Assembly (NCBI GenBank): GCA_016717145.1
Contig: JADKGD010000023.1
Span: forward strand, 1-59,519
DNA length: 59,519 nucleotides
Direction: 5' to 3'
DNA from: Saprospiraceae bacterium
Lineage (GTDB): Bacteria > Bacteroidota > Bacteroidia > Chitinophagales > Saprospiraceae
Made by a program: the position numbers and the translations under genes. Under the pieces are notes generated by a model. The model was given only the letters and a program-made list of their open reading frames with translations. It ran no database searches and was not told the origin of the DNA. Numbering within the stretch: position 1 is the first letter of the stretch; the number at the start of each line of letters is the position of its first letter. Below are positions 55,862 through 59,519 of this stretch, piece after piece.

Positions 55862-57253
55862 TTGCCCTCGATCGGAAGGACAATGAATTTCGGAGTGACT
55901 AATGAGGATAATGTGGCCACTGCAGGATGTACGGGTGAGGCTTCCAATGTGGTGACTACTGTAGCTGCAGCAGGGCCGTTTTTGGTTACTTCACCTAACA
56001 CAGCTGTAACCTTAATGGGTAATTCCATGCAGACCATTACATGGAATGTGGCTGGAACTACTGCAGCCCCTGTGAACTGTGCAAATGTTGACATCTTGTT
56101 GACCACAAATGGCGGAATGACTTTTACTACTTTGTTAGCAGCAACGCCTAATGATGGTAGCCAAAGTGCGACCATTCCAAATATTGCTACGACAACAGCA
56201 AGAATTTGGATTAGATGTTCAGATAATATCTTTTATGATGTGTCAAATGTCAATTTTTCTATTGTCCCAACTCCATGTACTGAACTCTACTTCTCAGAAT
56301 ACGTAGAAGGAACTAGCAATAATAAAGTTATTGAGATATACAACCCTACAAATGCGACAGTTACATTAACAGGTAACTACCAAATTAAGATATATTTTAA
56401 TGGAAGTGCTTCTGCAGGATCAACCATAAATTTAACCGGCACCATAGCTCCTTGTGGTGTCTTTGTTATTTCTAATAATCTTGCTGCACCTGGTATATTA
56501 GCAATTGCCAATCAAACTTCGTCTTCTTTAAATTTTAATGGTGACGATGCCGTAGAATTATTCAGGAATGCTACTTCCACTACATTGGATGTAATTGGCC
56601 AAATCGGTTTTGATCCCGGTACTGAATGGGGCTCAGGATTAACATCAACTATGGACAATACTTTGCAAAGAAAAACATCCATAGGGACAGGAGACAATAA
56701 TGGCACAGATGCTTTTGTTCCGGCCACCGAATGGGACGGCTTTGCTACTGATGACTTCACCGGTTTAGGTGCTTATGTGTCAGTGGCATGTGCACAGCCC
56801 CCGGCAATAGTCTGTCCTACCGCCCCGGCACTCTTAAATGAAGCTGGCGCTGTATGCAGTGGTGGCGGTACATCCACTTTTACTACCTGGCAGTCCAACC
56901 GCGTGGCTGCTGTAGCCGGCGCGGGTGGTACCGGAGTTATGAATACGATAGAATACTCCACCTCTGTTCCTTCAAGCACCAATCCTGCCACAGGAGCCAC
57001 CAACATCACAGGTACGATTCCTGCGGGTTGTGCTGCTGTTACTCAGGCAGTAACCGCGTATATGCGATGTGATAATGGTACACCCAATAACTTAGCGGAT
57101 GATATCTGGACAGCTATCGGAACGTACACCCTGACGGTGTATCCGGCGGTACGGACTCCAAATATTTTTACTGGTGGTTGTTCTGTTATAGTTACAGGTA
57201 TTTTTTCGTGTGATGTAGTCACATTACGGGCGATACAGCAGCCGGTGTCATAA
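55862..57253 (+). CDS. Continuation of the metalloprotease: post-catalytic and lamin-tail domains
   Basis: This frame is the downstream part of the protease; it opens with PSIGRTMNFGVTNEDNVATA and a fibronectin-like strand set (VTLMGNSMQTITWNVAGTTA; ARIWIRCSDNIFYDVS). From about residue 140 it has a lamin-tail domain (CTELYFSEYVEGTSNNKVIEI, GDDAVELFRNA, VFVISNN). After about residue 305 it enters repetitive Ig-like sequence (CSGGGTSTFTTWQSNRV). The frame breaks near 57190-57250; a shift gives TGDTAAGVITNNGTNAATF. The gene is therefore longer than this frame. Extracellular role is inferred. Confidence 0.8.
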   Translation: MPSIGRTMNFGVTNEDNVATAGCTGEASNVVTTVAAAGPFLVTSPNTAVTLMGNSMQTITWNVAGTTAAPVNCANVDILLTTNGGMTFTTLLAATPNDGSQSATIPNIATTTARIWIRCSDNIFYDVSNVNFSIVPTPCTELYFSEYVEGTSNNKVIEIYNPTNATVTLTGNYQIKIYFNGSASAGSTINLTGTIAPCGVFVISNNLAAPGILAIANQTSSSLNFNGDDAVELFRNATSTTLDVIGQIGFDPGTEWGSGLTSTMDNTLQRKTSIGTGDNNGTDAFVPATEWDGFATDDFTGLGAYVSVACAQPPAIVCPTAPALLNEAGAVCSGGGTSTFTTWQSNRVAAVAGAGGTGVMNTIEYSTSVPSSTNPATGATNITGTIPAGCAAVTQAVTAYMRCDNGTPNNLADDIWTAIGTYTLTVYPAVRTPNIFTGGCSVIVTGIFSCDVVTLRAIQQPVS

Positions 57254-59519
57254 CGAACAACGGAACTAATGCAGCCACCTTTACGGTAAATGCGGGTCAA
57301 CCTGTTGGACCGATCAATTATAGTATTACCAGGTGTTACGAATAGCACTTGTGTTCAACTTACCGGAGGAACCAGTACGCCGGCTTGTACGCGGCTGGAT
57401 GTACGCCACCAAGTTGTTTAATCTACCGGTGGCGGCTCCGTCCGCTCAGGCGGTTCAGTTCAAGGTGTGCCCTGCAGGATTTTCAGCATAACGGAGCACA
57501 GGCGCAACACTGCAACGTCTAGGGCACAGCAGACCCACAACTGGAGCATGGCTGCAGGCTGTTACAGTAAATGCCCTATTGCTTAATCACCGTAGCAGCT
57601 CCGTCCGCACTGGCGGTTCAGGAACGGCCCTGATTATAGTACAACTGAGCAAGGCGTTACGGGCATGCGAATGGCTGCAGGAACCCAGGCAGTTGCAATG
57701 CGAAAATCATTTGCAATAAATCGTTTACGCTGCCAAGTTGTTTGAATCACTGGCGGCGGCTCCGTCTGCGCAGGCAGTTCAACACAATGGTGTGCCCCTG
57801 CAGGATTATCAAGCCAACTGGAGCACAGGCAACATCACAACGTATTGTATTAAGCACAGCAGGAACCTTACAGTAACTTGCATGATGCGAATGGCTGCAC
57901 AATCAGCTTGTAATAAATCGCTTATTATTAATGCCCCCGAAGTTGTTCATATCAGGCGACCTCAATCTGCTCCGAGTTCAGCACAATGGTGGCCTCCTCG
58001 GATTATCGGCATACAACTGGGCACAGGCAACATCACTATGTATTACGAAAAAGGACGGCAGGAACCTGACAGTAACTTTGTAACAGATGCAAAATGGATT
58101 GTACAAGCAGTTGCAATAAATTACTACCGTAAAATCCATTACCTTTATTATTTTGCAACAGGAGGTGGAGCAAGATGCAGTACAGACAATGGCTTGACGT
58201 AGGCTTGGTGGCGCACAAATCGAGTAAATTATCAATTGCAATTAAATGGTGCAAATACTGGGCACCAGTTCCGGGCACCGTAGTGGAGATGGCTTTCCCG
58301 GTACAATCGCTGGCGGAAACTTATACCGTAATAGCTACAACCGTAGCCACGGGATGTTCAACTCCTATGACCGTGGCAATGTCATCATTACCATATTTAA
58401 TTAGCCATGTTCCATGACAGACCCATGTGTCTGCCTCAATAATGCGACCACAAATACAAATGGACAATTTGGTGAAGCCATAGTCGTTAATGCACCTGCA
58501 GGACAGGTTTGGAGTAGGTGCAGTTAGTGGTTTTATATACCCCTGGAAGCCCTGCACCCCGTCACGGCTGCTCCCGGTTTTAACTGTAGGTACGGTGGTT
58601 AACACCTCAGGAAACAACCTTCACTTAAAATGGTCGTCATAGATTGGATGGGGTATACCCTGTCCGTAAGTAACCAGCAGGGGAACAACATTTACCATCG
58701 GGAATACCTGTGTTATCCTGATGCCATGATCAACAACCCTTCCGTTGGAAATATGTCGCACCAGCTTACCACTTACGGGCAATCCTGGTGATGCACATCA
58801 TATCCAGCGATGGCTTTACCGTAAATGGTGTACCGGCTACGATATTTAATCCACACCAACAACAGGGTAATTACACCGCTGGTGTAACACGTCAACGGAG
58901 GTTTGCCAAAGCATTCGGACCTAATGACCCTGGTTGTATTCAGGCAGTTTTCTCTGGTGGTAGGTGTCTTCCTGTACCTGCGATAACCAAACAACCAAGA
59001 GACATAGGACTTTGTATCGGTGCCGCGGATCATTTGAGTCTGACAGCAACAGTGGCTGCACCATCGACACTGGCTTACCAGTGGCAACAGCAGATCAATG
59101 GTACCTGGGTCAATATACCGGGAGCTACTTCTTCCACCTTGCCGATCATAAATGTCACCGCAGGGGACAATAATGAAAGATACAGATGTATTGTCACAGC
59201 ACTAAATGCCAATGGCTTCGGTTGTCCTATCTTCAGTGATGTAGTCACCCTGCATGTACACGAGACCATACCAATGACATGTGTAGGTCATATAAACTTT
59301 AGCCTTGATGCTAATTGTGAAGCGACCAATTTTGTAGATATCTTCCTCAATGGTACATCGTGAGTGAAGATTTTATGAAGTGATCATAAAAATGGCAACG
59401 TTGTGATAAACCTTGCAGATGTAAAAATTACCTTGGCAAGTTATTGACTTATCAGGTCAGAGACATTTGTGATAACAATAGCTGTTGGGTACCGTGCGAT
59501 TTGAAGATAAACTTCCACC
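57254..59519 (+). pseudogene. Frameshift-riddled Ig-like repeat region of the protease gene, open at the window edge
   Basis: The coding sense is plus, but the frame changes every 50-150 bases. Fragments read as SVCAGGSVQ-like, YNWSTGNIT-like and DANGC-like strands of Ig-like modules, then a clean frame at 58788-59363 with AITKQPRDIGLCIGAADHLS, YQWQQQINGTWVNIPGATSS and the Saprospiraceae-type INFSLDANCEATN. It then shifts again to GNVVINLADVKITLASY and QVRDICDNNSCWVP and runs off the edge. This region is visibly richer in G and C than the rest. I think it is one repeat-rich gene with many base errors rather than several genes. Confidence 0.65.
57404..58110 (+). repeat. Tandem repeat units of an Ig-like module
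   Basis: Four imperfect units are marked by GGCGGCTCCGTC-type boxes near 57428, 57592, 57751 and 57953, each followed by GGTTCAG or AGTTCAA, CTGCAGGATT, GAGCACAGGC and GGCTGC boxes. Spacing is 159-202 bases. The shorter spacings and scrambled frames suggest missing bases in some units; an intact unit is probably near 200 bases. Confidence 0.7.

Noticed and set aside
57404..58110. Possible CRISPR-like regular spacing
   Set aside because: Units are 160-200 bases and similar over their whole length, with no short conserved repeat and unique spacers; they encode Ig-like modules.
57738..59087. Separate small genes at 57738-58202 and similar short frames
   Set aside because: Their translations do not match the repeat modules, while other frames do; they arise from indels in the repeat region.

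Overview
This window looks like a piece of a Bacteroidota chromosome, most likely from the Saprospiria (the class-level call is inference). The DNA is AT-rich and several promoters carry the Bacteroidota -7 box TAnnTTTG. The gene content is typical of the phylum: gliding genes gldA/gldF/gldG, a PorV-like protein, type IX (T9SS) style C-termini, an S46 peptidase, TonB receptors with carboxypeptidase-like N-domains, and DUF4252, DUF4249 and DUF4340 proteins. I see no rRNA, tRNA, CRISPR array or autonomous insertion sequence.

Layout. 1-2955 (-): the start of a giant, repeat-built secreted surface protein, broken by frameshifts and running off the left edge. 3534-6205 (-): an operon of ECF sigma factor, membrane anti-sigma factor and three different DUF4252 proteins. 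6400-10975 (+): flippase, coaD, P5C dehydrogenase and an MbnP-like lipoprotein. 11053-16307 (-): S46 dipeptidyl-peptidase, secreted PQQ-type sugar dehydrogenase and alanine dehydrogenase. 16661-19686: a glucan-phosphorylase homologue lacking the PLP lysine (+), then deoxynucleoside kinase and folK (-). 20078-25405 (+): the most unusual locus. It has a soluble coiled-coil protein, a membrane coiled-coil protein loosely like PspA, a TauA/SsuA-type solute-binding domain fused to an OmpA peptidoglycan-binding domain, a permease with an extra C-terminal membrane pair, and an ATPase. 25571-29966 (+): gldA, gldF, gldG and a DUF4340 gene. 30031-39607: phospholipase C-like protein, GGT, PorV-like protein, Lon-N protein, pepT, DUF547, D-2-hydroxyacid dehydrogenase and TauE. 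39749-41654 (+): three DUF1508 repeats, a membrane helix and an OmpA domain. 42096-50150: rpe, TonB receptor, ade, SlyD-type FKBP, a second flippase and prmC. 50465-53762 (+): TonB receptor plus DUF4249 lipoprotein. 54315-59519 (+): a giant secreted metalloprotease with lamin-tail and Ig-like repeats, running off the right edge.

Two related miniature inverted-repeat elements (41658-41839 and 45357-45583) and a different inverted-repeat element (54104-54280) lie in intergenic gaps, the first two directly after stop codons.

Quality note: at least seven genes are split by one-base indels, many in short homopolymers, and frame breaks become very dense after about 57.2 kb. Residual sequencing or assembly error is the simplest explanation, so broken genes should not be read as real pseudogenes without read support. 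Both edges lie in repeat-rich surface-protein genes, where assemblies usually break.
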